A DNA stretch of 23,687 nucleotides from an uncultured Planctomycetaceae bacterium (GCA_903949225.1 CAJAYZ010000568.1:1-23687), one strand, 5' to 3'. Positions 6,820-15,475 are shown, numbered from the stretch's first letter. The notes: generated by a model not told the origin, from the letters alone. A program made the numbers and translations.

Positions 6820-8136
6820 ATGAGTGTGCAGCGGGTCCTGGCATTGGTCCTCGGCGGTGGCCGCGGGACGCGGCTCTATCCCCTCACCCGCGACCGCTCC
6901 AAGCCTGCCGTGCCGCTGGCGGGGAAATACCGAATCATCGACGTTCCCCTCTCCAACTGCATCAACAGTGGGGTCCAGCGGATCTATGTTCTGACGCAGT
7001 TCAACTCCGTCAGCCTTCACCGCCACATCCGCCGGACCTACACCTTCGATCCGTTCAGTGGCGGCTTCGTCGAGATCCTCGCCGCCCAGCAAACACTCGA
7101 CAATTCCGGCTGGTATCAGGGCACGGCCGACGCTGTCCGGCAGAACATCCGCTATCTCCAGCAGCCGGACATCCGCCACGTCCTCATCCTCTCGGGCGAC
7201 CAACTCTACCGGATGAACTACGCCGACATGCTCGCCACTCACATGGCGAGGAAGGCCGACGTCACGATCGCCGGGATCCCGGTCCACGAGGAGGCCGCCT
7301 CCGGCCTGGGGATCATGCGGCTCGACGATGAAGGGCGCGTCGAGGGATTCCTCGAGAAGCCGCAGACGAAGGCAGAACTCGACATGGTCCGCACCGATCC
7401 GGGGTGGATCGACCGTCAGGGGATCCCGTCGAACGGTCGCTCGCTGATGGCGAGCATGGGGATCTACCTCTTTGACCGCGACTGCCTCCTCGATCTGCTC
7501 CGCAAGACCGACTACCAGGACTTCGGCCGTGAGGTCTTCCCGGCGGCGATCCGGACGAAGCGGGTGTTTCTCCACCCGTTCGACGGCTACTGGGAGGACA
7601 TCGGGACGATCCGTTCCTACTACCAGTGCAACCTCGACCTCGCCGGCAGCACGCCGCCGTTCGAACTGGCCAGCGCCGAGGCCCCCATCTATTCGCGTGG
7701 GCGGTTCCTCCCGCCATCACGGATCGACGGGGCGAGCATCCGCGCGAGCCTCGTTTCCGACGGCTGCATCGTCGAGCAGGGGGCGGTGATCGAGAACAGC
7801 GTCATCGGCCTCCGCTGCCGGATCGGCAAGAACGTCGTCATCCGCAACTCGGTTGTCCTCGGAAGCGACTACTACGAGACCACCGAGGACATCACCGCCA
7901 ACACCGCCCGGGGCCTGCCACCGATGGGCATCGGTGAGGGCACGATCATCGAAGGCGCGATCGTCGACAAGAATGTCCGCATCGGCACGCGGACGCGGAT
8001 CGTCAACGACCACGGCTGGGACGAGATCGGTGACAGCACCACCTTCACCGTTCGTGACGGCGTGGCGATCGTTCCCAAGGATGCGATCGTCCCCGATGGC
8101 TGGCGACCCGATCCGACACTCCACCGCGGGGCGTGA
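6820..8136 (+). CDS. glgC: Glucose-1-phosphate adenylyltransferase (ADP-glucose pyrophosphorylase), cyanobacterial/plant-like
   Basis: Makes ADP-glucose from ATP and glucose-1-phosphate, the committed step of bacterial glycogen synthesis. 438 aa from ATG 6820 (GGAAGG 12 nt upstream; an in-frame GTG at 6808 touches that site and is less likely). The nucleotidyltransferase motif is LGGGRGTRLYPLT (11-23); next come KPAVPLAGKYRIIDVPLSNC (28-47) and YVLTQFNSVSLHRH (56-69). LSGDQLYRMNYADM lies at about 124-137, followed by GFLEKP, SMGIYLF and FDGYWEDIGTI. The C-terminal left-handed beta-helix has hexapeptide-like repeats (GCIVEQGAVIENSVIGLRC and onward) and ends IVDKNVRIG ... IVPDGW. The long matches to 'AVPLAGKYRLIDIPvSNCINS', 'YVLTQFNSaSLNRH' and the IPDG end are the cyanobacterial/plant pattern rather than the enterobacterial one. 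No other glycogen genes are in the window. Confidence 0.95.
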   Translation: MSVQRVLALVLGGGRGTRLYPLTRDRSKPAVPLAGKYRIIDVPLSNCINSGVQRIYVLTQFNSVSLHRHIRRTYTFDPFSGGFVEILAAQQTLDNSGWYQGTADAVRQNIRYLQQPDIRHVLILSGDQLYRMNYADMLATHMARKADVTIAGIPVHEEAASGLGIMRLDDEGRVEGFLEKPQTKAELDMVRTDPGWIDRQGIPSNGRSLMASMGIYLFDRDCLLDLLRKTDYQDFGREVFPAAIRTKRVFLHPFDGYWEDIGTIRSYYQCNLDLAGSTPPFELASAEAPIYSRGRFLPPSRIDGASIRASLVSDGCIVEQGAVIENSVIGLRCRIGKNVVIRNSVVLGSDYYETTEDITANTARGLPPMGIGEGTIIEGAIVDKNVRIGTRTRIVNDHGWDEIGDSTTFTVRDGVAIVPKDAIVPDGWRPDPTLHRGA

Positions 8137-8162
8137 CCGCAGCCAAGCCGTCCGGACGCCCC

Positions 8163-8753
8163 TCAGCGGATGAGCACAGGGGGCATTTCCCGCGGCAGCC
8201 GCGACTCGCGGAGGTAGGGATGGCTCATGGCCCCCTCAAAGCCGTGGGTCGAAGGGGCCGGCGTCATCTGCCTGGTGCTGGCCGGCCAGGGGACGCTCGC
8301 CGGCTCCGCCACCCCGTCGCCGGTCTCGCGATCCGTTTCCGGGTCTTCCCCCGGCCTCCCGTTAGGGTCCGTGGTCGAATCGTCTCCAGGCTCCACCGGT
8401 GTCGTCAGCGACGCTCCGAAAACCGGCACGATCTCCACCTCGACGGCAGGGGAGAGATCCGGGGCGGTGGCGATCAGCGCCGGTTCTGCCGCGGTGGGGT
8501 CATCCGCGGGCGTCGGCTGCTGGGGGGACGCTTGGACGATCGGGGGCCAGGGGAGTGGCGTGGCCCGGACCGGAAGGATGCCGTTGCTTCGGGCTGCAAA
8601 GTCATTTTGAGCCACCGAGCCATTGGGCACCGGCCCGGCGTAGTCGAAGGGGTCGGGGCACATCGTGCAGCCGGTGGCCAAGAGGCCCACAGCCATCACC
8701 GCGAGCCTCATTCCTCGCCCGCCACAGCTGATGGTGGAGTTCCCGGCATCCAT
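8163..8753 (-). CDS. Small putative lipoprotein, Pro/Thr/Asp-rich
   Basis: 196 aa. A short basic n-region and hydrophobic core (MRLAVMAVGLLATGC, 15-29) end in a lipobox-like ATG-C, with Cys29 as the expected lipidated residue and a second Cys at 32 (CTMC). DPFDYAGPVPNGSVAQNDF (34-52) resembles the start of short planctomycete lipoproteins (CxxC followed by a DYxGP stretch). The remaining ~130 residues are low-complexity, rich in Pro, Ala, Thr, Asp and Glu, probably a flexible periplasmic tail. Start: ATG 8753 has AGGGGGAAA directly upstream; the internal ATG 8711 has GAGGA touching the codon, so 8753 is preferred. It is convergent with glgC, with a 26-nt gap. Function is unknown. Confidence 0.65.
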   Translation of the reverse strand: MDAGNSTISCGGRGMRLAVMAVGLLATGCTMCPDPFDYAGPVPNGSVAQNDFAARSNGILPVRATPLPWPPIVQASPQQPTPADDPTAAEPALIATAPDLSPAVEVEIVPVFGASLTTPVEPGDDSTTDPNGRPGEDPETDRETGDGVAEPASVPWPASTRQMTPAPSTHGFEGAMSHPYLRESRLPREMPPVLIR

Positions 8754-8824
8754 GCTTTCCCCCTGTTCGGCCCGGTGGCATTCGACCCGACCGGATGGCA
8801 ACGCCGACCGGCGGCTGAAGATCG

Positions 8825-8856
8825 TCGCGATATCACCTCCCCAGGCGACATCGCGA
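8825..8856. repeat. Perfect 7-bp inverted repeat in the lipoprotein leader
   Basis: TCGCGAT (8825-8831) and ATCGCGA (8850-8856) flank 18 nt, within the 271-nt gap 8754-9024 between UDG and the lipoprotein gene. It could be an operator-like dyad, but TCGCGA is common in GC-rich DNA. I see no clear promoter or reading frame with protein-like composition elsewhere in this gap. Confidence 0.3.
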
Positions 8857-9024
8857 CCGACGGACGGTGCCGTGACCCGGCCCGAAACCCGTCGACGACA
8901 GCCAGCAGCGGCTGTTCCCCCCCAAGACCCACCCATTCATTCGGACCGGCACGACCGGCATCTTGAGCCGATCCGTCACGCCGAGGGTCACCACCCTGGA
9001 AAACCGGGAGCAAGACGGGGAAGA

Positions 9025-9870
9025 TCAGCCGCCAGGTCCTTTTTGCGGCATCTCGATCCCCATTCGGGCCATGAGATGCTGCATGTCGTCCCAAACATCG
9101 CGCTTCGCGGCGGGGTTTCGCAACAGGTAGGAGGGGTGGTAGGTGCAGATCACCGTCGCCGGGCCATATTCGAACCAGCGGCCCCGGAGCTTCCCGATCG
9201 TCTCGTCGGTGCGGAGAAGCGATTGGGCGGCCGACGTCCCGAGACAACAGATGAACTCCGGCCGGATCGCCTCGATCTGCCGCTCGAAGTAGCCACGGCA
9301 GTTGGCCACCTCCTCCGGCTCCGGCCGACGGTTCTCAGGGGGACGGCACTTGAGAACGTTGAGAATGTAGACCTCGTCCCGGGTGAGCGTGCACGCCTCG
9401 ATGATTTTCGTGAGCAGTTGCCCAGCCCGGCCCACGAACGGCTCCCCCGAGGCGTCTTCGTCGGCCCCGGGAGCCTCGCCGAGGAAACAGAGCCGGGCAG
9501 CAGGATTGCCGCTCCCGAAGACGGTGTTCGTCCGGGCCTCGGCGAGATGGACACAGGCCCGGCAACCGGCCACTTCCGTGCGGAGGATCTCGAGCGATGA
9601 GAGCCGGCTGGCGGCGTCCGACACTTTTGCCCCTCGCTTCGCCGGGGCCTTCGGTGCGACGGAGGCTGGGGGCATCGCTCGGGCGGGCAGCGACGCCGCG
9701 TCCGCCGTCGGCATCTCCTCGGGACCATCGAGGCCGGGCTTCGCGCGGGGGAGATCGAGCACCCCGGCATCGGCGAGGCTCTCGAGACGCTGCTTCACCG
9801 CACGGGGAGAGCGGGGGACAGCACGTTTCCGGCCGCCCCCCGGTGGTTCACCTGCAGTCGAGCGGGCCAT
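9025..9870 (-). CDS. Family 4 uracil-DNA glycosylase (Fe-S type)
   Basis: Removes uracil from DNA at the start of base excision repair. 281 aa. Motif 1 is GEAPGADED (132-140) followed by GEPFVGRAGQLL (142-153), and motif 3 is HPSYLLRNP (245-253). Four Cys fit the [4Fe-4S] cluster of the family: C103 and C106 (CRAC), C175 (LKCRPPENRR) and C191 (NCRGYFERQI). The ~85-residue N-terminal part is Ala/Pro/Arg-rich and probably disordered, which is longer than minimal UDGs of about 200 aa. A family-typical helical segment precedes CRAC. Start ATG 9870 has GGAG 9 nt upstream; a TTG at 9879 would abut that site. The 41-nt gap after the helicase gene suggests cotranscription. Confidence 0.95.
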   Translation of the reverse strand: MARSTAGEPPGGGRKRAVPRSPRAVKQRLESLADAGVLDLPRAKPGLDGPEEMPTADAASLPARAMPPASVAPKAPAKRGAKVSDAASRLSSLEILRTEVAGCRACVHLAEARTNTVFGSGNPAARLCFLGEAPGADEDASGEPFVGRAGQLLTKIIEACTLTRDEVYILNVLKCRPPENRRPEPEEVANCRGYFERQIEAIRPEFICCLGTSAAQSLLRTDETIGKLRGRWFEYGPATVICTYHPSYLLRNPAAKRDVWDDMQHLMARMGIEMPQKGPGG

Positions 9871-9911
9871 CGTTGGCAACTCCGGTCGGTCTTGGGCGAC
9901 GGTGCGGAGGC

Positions 9912-11420
9912 TCAGAGGGCCCGACGATGACGCTTCGGACCGCGACCCTTGCCGAGGAGCGCTGCCGCCGACGGCTTTTTGGGCGCCTCGGGCTCAGGCG
10001 GCGGGGCGGCTGGCTGCCCCTCGGCGGCGATAAAAGCGCCACCGGGGCCCGTCTGCTGGATCGGGGCCGCCTTGGCACGCCGGTCGAAAGCCTCGAATCC
10101 GGGGATCTCGTCGCGCTGGAGGAGTTTTTCAATCCGCATCTCGATGCGGGTCAACTGCGGCCCCTCGTCGGGCGCAACAAACGTGTAGGCCAACCCCTCA
10201 CGTCCCATCCGCCCGGTACGTCCGACACGGTGAACGTAATCGTCGCAGAACTCGGGGATGTCGTAGTTGATGATGTGCGACAGGGCGGAGACGTCGATGC
10301 CACGGCCGACGACGTCGGTGGCGACGAGAACCTTGACCGCGCCCTCGCGAAACTGCTTCATGACGCGATCGCGGACATTCTGAGCAAGGTCACCGTGGAT
10401 ACAGCCCACCTCTTCCTCGCCGCCCTTCCGGGCTCGGTGTCGGGAGAGCCGCTCAAACACCTTGTCGGTGCCACGCTTCGTGCGACAGAAAATGATCGCC
10501 TGACGCGGCTGTTCGCGCTCGAGGAGCCGCTCGAGGAGGTCGAACTTCCGCGTCGGATCGACGGTGAAATAGAACTGCTCGATCGTTTCGACCGCGATCT
10601 CCCCTGTGGAGAAATCGAGGATCTCCGGATCACGCATGTAGCGGGTGGCGAGTTTGGCCACCGGCGGTGGAACGGTTGCCGAGAGGAGAAGCGTCTGACG
10701 GCTGTCAGGACAGCGACGGAGGATCTTCTCGATGTCAGGGCGGAATCCGATGTCGAGCATTCTGTCGGCTTCGTCGAGCGTCACGATCTCCAAGCCGGAG
10801 AAGTCAATCGTCCCCCGACTCATGTGGTCGAGGACGCGCCCGGGGGTGCCGACAACGACAGCCGGATTTTTGGCCAGCTTGTCGATCTGCCCGCGGATCG
10901 GCTTGCCGCCGTAGACGGCCACGCAGTGAATCTTCGAACCGTGGGCGAGTTTCTCGAACTCATCCCGAACCTGAACGGCAAGCTCGCGCGTCGGGACGAG
11001 GACGAGCGCCCGCGGCCCGATGCCCCCGCGCTCCGAAGGCAGCGACACCCTCTCGAGAATCGGGAGGACGAAGGCACACGTCTTGCCGGTTCCGGTGCGG
11101 GCCTGTCCAAGAACGTCGATCCCCTTCAGGGCCCGAGGGATGAGCCCCGCCTGAACGGGGGTGGGGACGGTATAGCCGGCGCGATCGACAGCCGCGAGCG
11201 TGGCCGGAGCGAGGCCGAGTTTCGCGAAGTCACCCGCAATGGCTGCGGCCTGCGAGGCGACAGGATTGATCCCGTCGGAATTGGCGGAAGCCGGACTCCC
11301 GCAGCTTTGCGAAGCCCACTCTTCGGGCGACCAATCCCTGGAACGCCGGTCGTCACGGGCCCCGCGGCCGGATTCCAAAGCCACTCGTAGTCCTTCCTGG
11401 TTCTGTCCTGAACCGCTCAC
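9912..11420 (-). CDS. DEAD-box ATP-dependent RNA helicase (RhlE-like)
   Basis: ATP-dependent RNA remodelling enzyme. 502 aa from GTG 11420, which has GGGAGGGG 4 nt upstream; the frame is open to another GTG at 11435, which lacks such a site. Motifs in order: Q motif around FAKLGL...TPVQ (65-90), motif I ARTGTGKT (107-114), PTREL (143-147), TPGR (192-195), DEAD (216-219), SAT (247-249), RGID (373-376) and HRVGRTGR (397-404). An unusual ~60-residue polar N-terminus precedes the Q motif. The C-terminal tail after ~450 is Pro/Ala-rich and ends in basic KGRGPKRHRR, as in RhlE-type proteins that use a basic tail to hold RNA. It is followed by the uracil-DNA glycosylase gene. Confidence 0.95.
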   Translation of the reverse strand: MSGSGQNQEGLRVALESGRGARDDRRSRDWSPEEWASQSCGSPASANSDGINPVASQAAAIAGDFAKLGLAPATLAAVDRAGYTVPTPVQAGLIPRALKGIDVLGQARTGTGKTCAFVLPILERVSLPSERGGIGPRALVLVPTRELAVQVRDEFEKLAHGSKIHCVAVYGGKPIRGQIDKLAKNPAVVVGTPGRVLDHMSRGTIDFSGLEIVTLDEADRMLDIGFRPDIEKILRRCPDSRQTLLLSATVPPPVAKLATRYMRDPEILDFSTGEIAVETIEQFYFTVDPTRKFDLLERLLEREQPRQAIIFCRTKRGTDKVFERLSRHRARKGGEEEVGCIHGDLAQNVRDRVMKQFREGAVKVLVATDVVGRGIDVSALSHIINYDIPEFCDDYVHRVGRTGRMGREGLAYTFVAPDEGPQLTRIEMRIEKLLQRDEIPGFEAFDRRAKAAPIQQTGPGGAFIAAEGQPAAPPPEPEAPKKPSAAALLGKGRGPKRHRRAL

Positions 11421-11471
11421 GGCACCCCTCCCCACAGCCGAACCGGCTCCGGAGGGATCATCCGTGCGTGA

Positions 11472-11500
11472 AAACTACCACGATTGGCGGGGTCAGGCAA
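11472..11500 (-). promoter_or_regulatory. Candidate promoter for the helicase-UDG unit
   Basis: Minus strand TTGCCT (11500-11495), 17-nt spacer, TAGTTT (11477-11472). The -35 is four of six and the -10 three of six. The expected start near 11465 leaves about 45 nt before GTG 11420. It lies in the 172-nt gap after sdhB. Confidence 0.4.
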
Positions 11501-11592
11501 TCGTCGCTTCGGCTGAGGCGTTGTCTGACGTCCTCACCAGAGGCCTTGTTTCGCGGTTTCTTTCGCTCTTCAGGCATCGTTCCACGATCTGT

Positions 11593-12453
11593 TCAACGAT
11601 CAAAGAGTTTCTTCAGGGCCCACAGGGTCGCCGACCGTCCGGCCCGGGCGATCGAACGCGTCAGCGGAATGTGCTTCGGGCAGACGGCGACGCAATTTTG
11701 GGCGTTGCCGCACATCTGGATGCCCCCAGGGCCCGTCAGCGCGGCCATCCGCTCGTCGGCGATCATCTTGCCGGTGGGGTGCTTGTTGAACAGCACAGCC
11801 TGACTGACGGCGTGAGCGCCGATAAAGCCCTGGTCGAACGCGGCGGTCCGCCGCGCTGCGAGTTGCTCGTCGGTCTCCCCGTCGCGTTTGGGGGTCTCGA
11901 TCCGCGTGAATTGGGGGCAGGCCTCGAGACAGCACCCGCAGCTCATGCACTCAGCGAGCGGATAGGCCTCTTCCTGTTCCTCCGGAGAGATCCGCGGCCC
12001 GGGGCCGTGGTCGAAGGAGTCATCAACAGGCACCCACGCCTTGACCCGCTGAAGCGAGTGGAAGAGACGCCGACGGTCGACGACGAGGTCGCGAACGACC
12101 GGGAACTTCGACATCGGGCGCAATTCAATGCCGTCGGGATGCTCTTCGAGGAGCCGATCGACAAGGGCCGAACAGGCCATCCGTGTCCGCCCGTTGATGA
12201 GCATCGTGCAGGAACCGCACACCTCCTCGAGGCAATTGCAATCCCAGGCCACGGGGGCCACCGGGCGACCATCCTGCGAACGCGCTATCGCGGCAACCTT
12301 TTGGAGGACGCTGATGACGTTCATGTTCGGCTCCCAGGGAACGTCATGACGCTCCCAGTAGCTCTCCTGCCCGGGGGCGTCCTGACGGAGCACCCGGACC
12401 GGGATCGTGCGGGCGGCGGTCGGGCCGCCATGGTCGTCGGTCTTCATGATCAT
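11593..12453 (-). CDS. sdhB: Succinate dehydrogenase/fumarate reductase iron-sulfur subunit
   Basis: Electron-transfer subunit of complex II, carrying electrons from FAD in SdhA to quinone at SdhC. 286 aa from ATG 12453 (GGAG 9 nt upstream; ATG 12447 is the alternative). The [2Fe-2S] ligands are C74-x4-C79-x2-C82-x11-C94 (CLEEVCGSC...RMAC). The second domain has C169-x2-C172-x2-C175-x3-C179-P and C248-x5-C254-x3-C258-P for the [4Fe-4S] and [3Fe-4S] clusters. The CMSCGCCLEACP signature is of the Bacillus/Wolinella (type B) lineage. It is last in the sdhCAB order, 49 nt after sdhA. Length is slightly above the usual 240-260 because of a segment near 140-165 (PVDDSFDHGPGPRIS). Confidence 0.96.
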   Translation of the reverse strand: MIMKTDDHGGPTAARTIPVRVLRQDAPGQESYWERHDVPWEPNMNVISVLQKVAAIARSQDGRPVAPVAWDCNCLEEVCGSCTMLINGRTRMACSALVDRLLEEHPDGIELRPMSKFPVVRDLVVDRRRLFHSLQRVKAWVPVDDSFDHGPGPRISPEEQEEAYPLAECMSCGCCLEACPQFTRIETPKRDGETDEQLAARRTAAFDQGFIGAHAVSQAVLFNKHPTGKMIADERMAALTGPGGIQMCGNAQNCVAVCPKHIPLTRSIARAGRSATLWALKKLFDR

Positions 12454-12502
12454 GTTGCTTGACTCCGTGTGTGGTTCGTCACGTCCACCTACCGACCAAC
12501 AA

Positions 12503-14497
12503 TCAAGACTGGGCCCCGACCCCGACTTCCCTTGTTGCTGCCTGCCCGCCGTTGACTTCTCGGGCACGCAGGCGTTCCCTCCACACCTCCTCGATCACCT
12601 CGCCGCCAACCAGGCCATAGAGCCGCGGACGGGGGGGAATGAGTGAGGTGTCGATATCCTCGTAGGTGATCTGCGGATGTCCGTCGGCCCCGTGGTTTGC
12701 GATCGTCGACTTGAGCCACTTGTTCGTATTGGCCTCGAAGCGGTCGCACCATTCCTCGGCCTCGCGGCGCTTCCCCTCTGGGTCGGTCGCGGCGATCCCC
12801 GGCATCTCGAAATCGGGCTTGTAGTGGGCCCCCCGACACTCGTCGCGGAGGAGGGCTCCCTTGATGATGAGCTTGGCCAGCGGAAACATGTCACCGAGCG
12901 ACTTCGTGAACACGACGTTTTGGTTGGTCCAGTTGCCGGTGTCGGAGAGTGAACACCGCCGCCACCGCTCCTCGAGGGCACACACCTCGTCGTAGGCGGG
13001 AGCGAGTTGGTCATTGCGGCGCACGACCGTCGCGACGCGAGTCATCAGATCGCCGAGTTCGTGATGGATGCCGTAGGGGTTTTCACCCCCGCCGCGACGC
13101 TGGATCAGGGCCTCGTGCCGTTCCTCCTCGCGCCGCAGGGCCGCCGCGTAGAGCGACTCGGCAGCAGGGGCCCGCTTCGCCCCGGCCGACGCCTGGACCC
13201 CGGCGGCACAAAACAGCCCGCTGAAGATGCAGGAAAGGAGCGAATTGGCCCCGAGCCGGTTGGCACCGTGGTACTGGTAGTCGCATTCGCCGATGGCGTA
13301 GAGGCCCGGCACACTCGTCTGCTGGTTCCGCGGCGAGCCCTCGAGCATTCCCCCTGTGGGGCTCCTCTCGTAATCGACCCACAGCCCTCCCATCGAGTAG
13401 TGGACCGCCGGGAAGATCTTCATCGGGGCCGTCCGCGGGTCGACCCCCTGGAACTTCTCGTAGATGTCGAGGATGCCGCCCAGCTTGCGGTCGAGCGTCT
13501 CCTTGGGGATGTGCGTCAGGTCGAGATAGACGCAGAGTCGATCCTTCTCGACCGACAGGCCATCGGTGGTGCAAATGTCGAAAATCTCCCGCGTGGCGAT
13601 GTCGCGGGGAACGAGGTTCATGTACTTGGGGTAGCGTTCCTCGAGGAAGTAGAAGCGTTCCGCCTCGGGGATCGTCCGCGGATCTCGCGTGTCCTGCGGG
13701 GTCCTCGGCACCCACACGCGGCCCCCCTCGCCGCGGGCACTCTCGCTCATCAGCCGCAGTTTGTCGGCGCCTGGGATGGCGGTGGGATGCACCTGGATGA
13801 ACTCGCCGTTTCCGTAGGCCGCTCCAGCCTGATAGACGCGGCTGACCGCGCTGCCGGTGCAGACCATCGACATCGTTGAGCGGCCGTAGACGAGCCCGCA
13901 GCCGCCCGTGGCGAGGATCACCGCGTCGGCGGCAAACGAGCGAAACTGCATCGAGACCATGTCCTGGCAGACCGCCCCACGGCACCGACCGGAGTCGTCG
14001 ATGACGGGGGAAAGGAAGTCCCAGAACTCGTACTTGCGGATCTTTCCCTCGACCTCGAACCGGCGCACCTGCTCATCGAGGGCGTAGAGGAGTTGCTGGC
14101 CGGTCGTGGCGCCGGCAAAGGCCGTCCGCTTGTAGAGCGTTCCGCCGAAGCGGCGCTGATCGCGGAATCCCTCCGGCGTGCGATTGAACGGCACGCCGAG
14201 CCGGTCCATGAGATCGATGATCCGTGGGCCCCAGTCGGCCATCTCCTTGACCGGCGGCTGGTGCTGGAGGAAGTCACCGCCGTAAACGGTGTCGTCAAGG
14301 TGCTTCCACTCGTTGTCCCCCTGCTGGCGGGTGAGCGCGTTGACGCTGTTGATGCCCCCCTGGGCACAGACGCTGTGCGACCGCTTGACCGGCACGAGGC
14401 TCATGAGGTCGACATCGACTCCGAGCTCGGCCAAGCGCATCGAGGCCGCGAGCCCGGCAAGACCGCCGCCGACGACGAGGACGCGGGGCTGTGCCAT
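12503..14497 (-). CDS. sdhA: Succinate dehydrogenase/fumarate reductase flavoprotein subunit
   Basis: FAD-containing catalytic subunit of complex II; oxidises succinate to fumarate (or the reverse). 664 aa, close to Wolinella FrdA (about 656). Dinucleotide fold VVGGGLAGL (8-16); SHSVCAQGG holds His41, the expected covalent FAD attachment residue. Active-site region HPTAIPGADKL followed by SESARGEGG; HYSMGGLWVDY is the conserved substrate-site His segment; the C-terminal FAD segment is AIGECDYQYHGANRLGANSL. ATG 14497 lies 6 nt after the sdhC stop, with AGGA about 12 nt upstream inside the sdhC end, indicating tight coupling. No missing catalytic residue was noticed. Confidence 0.97.
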   Translation of the reverse strand: MAQPRVLVVGGGLAGLAASMRLAELGVDVDLMSLVPVKRSHSVCAQGGINSVNALTRQQGDNEWKHLDDTVYGGDFLQHQPPVKEMADWGPRIIDLMDRLGVPFNRTPEGFRDQRRFGGTLYKRTAFAGATTGQQLLYALDEQVRRFEVEGKIRKYEFWDFLSPVIDDSGRCRGAVCQDMVSMQFRSFAADAVILATGGCGLVYGRSTMSMVCTGSAVSRVYQAGAAYGNGEFIQVHPTAIPGADKLRLMSESARGEGGRVWVPRTPQDTRDPRTIPEAERFYFLEERYPKYMNLVPRDIATREIFDICTTDGLSVEKDRLCVYLDLTHIPKETLDRKLGGILDIYEKFQGVDPRTAPMKIFPAVHYSMGGLWVDYERSPTGGMLEGSPRNQQTSVPGLYAIGECDYQYHGANRLGANSLLSCIFSGLFCAAGVQASAGAKRAPAAESLYAAALRREEERHEALIQRRGGGENPYGIHHELGDLMTRVATVVRRNDQLAPAYDEVCALEERWRRCSLSDTGNWTNQNVVFTKSLGDMFPLAKLIIKGALLRDECRGAHYKPDFEMPGIAATDPEGKRREAEEWCDRFEANTNKWLKSTIANHGADGHPQITYEDIDTSLIPPRPRLYGLVGGEVIEEVWRERLRAREVNGGQAATREVGVGAQS

Positions 14498-14503
14498 GGT
14501 GTG

Positions 14504-15367
14504 TCAGTTTCCTGGTGGGCTGGAGGACGTGGTTGGGGTGGGGATGACGAGGGCCGAAGGTTCGGAGGGACCGCGGAGATCAATGGCGTCGGCGGCGGGA
14601 ACGATGACCCTCGATCCGGCGGCTCCATGCCCACCGGCGGCGGCCCCAGGGGCCTGCCCCTCCATCATCCGCTTGAAGTCTTCCATGCGGGTCTCGACCT
14701 GCCGGGCCGCGGCCACATCGGTCGACCGGAGGCCACCGATGGCCCCGAGCCCGGCCGCGGCAAGCACGACCCCCACGATGATGCTGATGACATTCGCCCG
14801 CTGCATCGCCGCGGGGCTGGTCCACAGGCCCCAGGTGATGCCGATCGTCCACAGACCGTTGGAGAGGTGGAAGACCGCCGAGAGAACGCCGATCGCGTAG
14901 AGCAACGATACCCCGAGCGGCGCAATGACGGTCGCCGCCGAACTCGTGGCATGGTGGGGATCGAAGCGGCCGCCGCCGAGCGGGGCCCCCAACCAGTGGA
15001 GTTGGATGATGTGCCAGAGGATGAAGGCGAAGGCGATCATCCCCGTCGCCCGCTGGAGCGTGTAGCGAACGTTCCCCATGTAGGGATAGGAGCCGACGTT
15101 GGGGAGCCCGCCGGCGATGATCGCGAATCCGACCGCGGCGTGGAACAGCATCGGCAGGAAGATGAACGCAAACTCCACCGGGATCAGGAGCGGCCCGAGG
15201 GAATGGATCATGTCGACCCGCGACTGGAAAGACGCAGCCCCCCCCAGCACCGAGGCATTGGTGAGCAGATGGACGACCAGGAAGGCACCGACCGGGATCA
15301 GACCCGAGAGGGAGAACAGCCGGTAGATGAGGAACTGATGGCGGGAAACAAACGACGGCAGGGTCAC
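14504..15367 (-). CDS. sdhC: Succinate dehydrogenase cytochrome b558 subunit (di-heme membrane anchor)
   Basis: Single-polypeptide, five-helix membrane anchor of type B complex II. 287 aa from GTG 15367. Hydrophobic helices lie roughly at 14-36, 58-86, 106-127, 145-168 and 188-212. Four His in the expected helices are candidate axial ligands for two hemes: H33, H76, H119 and H167, spaced like those of Bacillus SdhC (about 202 aa). The ~75 residues after the last helix are Ala/Gly/Pro/Ser-rich and form an extra tail not seen in Bacillus. Start: GTG 15367 has GGAG 9 nt upstream and follows the promoter at 15406-15433; an in-frame TTG at 15433 overlaps the -35 and is rejected. First gene of sdhCAB. 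Confidence 0.93.
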   Translation of the reverse strand: MTLPSFVSRHQFLIYRLFSLSGLIPVGAFLVVHLLTNASVLGGAASFQSRVDMIHSLGPLLIPVEFAFIFLPMLFHAAVGFAIIAGGLPNVGSYPYMGNVRYTLQRATGMIAFAFILWHIIQLHWLGAPLGGGRFDPHHATSSAATVIAPLGVSLLYAIGVLSAVFHLSNGLWTIGITWGLWTSPAAMQRANVISIIVGVVLAAAGLGAIGGLRSTDVAAARQVETRMEDFKRMMEGQAPGAAAGGHGAAGSRVIVPAADAIDLRGPSEPSALVIPTPTTSSSPPGN

Positions 15368-15405
15368 GCGCGGCTTCTCCAAACGGAGGAAGGGATGCCG
15401 TTGGG

Positions 15406-15433
15406 AGTATAGATTTGTGGAGTTGGGCGGCAA
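15406..15433 (-). promoter_or_regulatory. sdhCAB promoter
   Basis: Minus strand TTGCCG (15433-15428), 16-nt spacer, TATACT (15411-15406, five of six). The expected start near 15399 leaves a ~32-nt leader to GTG 15367. It is back-to-back with the sensor-gene promoter; the two -35 boxes are only about 13 bp apart, so one regulator could affect both. Confidence 0.6.
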
Positions 15434-15446
15434 CGCTCAATGTGAT

Positions 15447-15475
15447 TTGGCGGCCGCCACGACGAATTTTATACT
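15447..15475 (+). promoter_or_regulatory. Promoter of the PAS-GAF-receiver gene
   Basis: TTGGCG (15447-15452), 17-nt spacer, TATACT (15470-15475, five of six). The expected start near 15482 leaves ~33 nt to GTG 15515. The -10 hexamer is identical to that of the divergent sdh promoter and sits in a local AT-rich patch. Confidence 0.6.

Noticed and set aside
8708..9247. 179-codon minus frame spanning the gap between UDG and the lipoprotein
   Set aside because: Overlaps UDG in another frame and the lipoprotein start; Arg/Gly/Pro-rich and without a ribosome binding site or motif.
9597..11390. 597-codon frame opposite the helicase
   Set aside because: Shadow of the DEAD-box gene; composition is typical of an antisense frame.
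14093..15412. 439-codon frame opposite sdhC and part of sdhA
   Set aside because: Gly/Arg/Asp/Glu-rich shadow with no membrane or catalytic pattern, while sdhC and sdhA are clearly coding.
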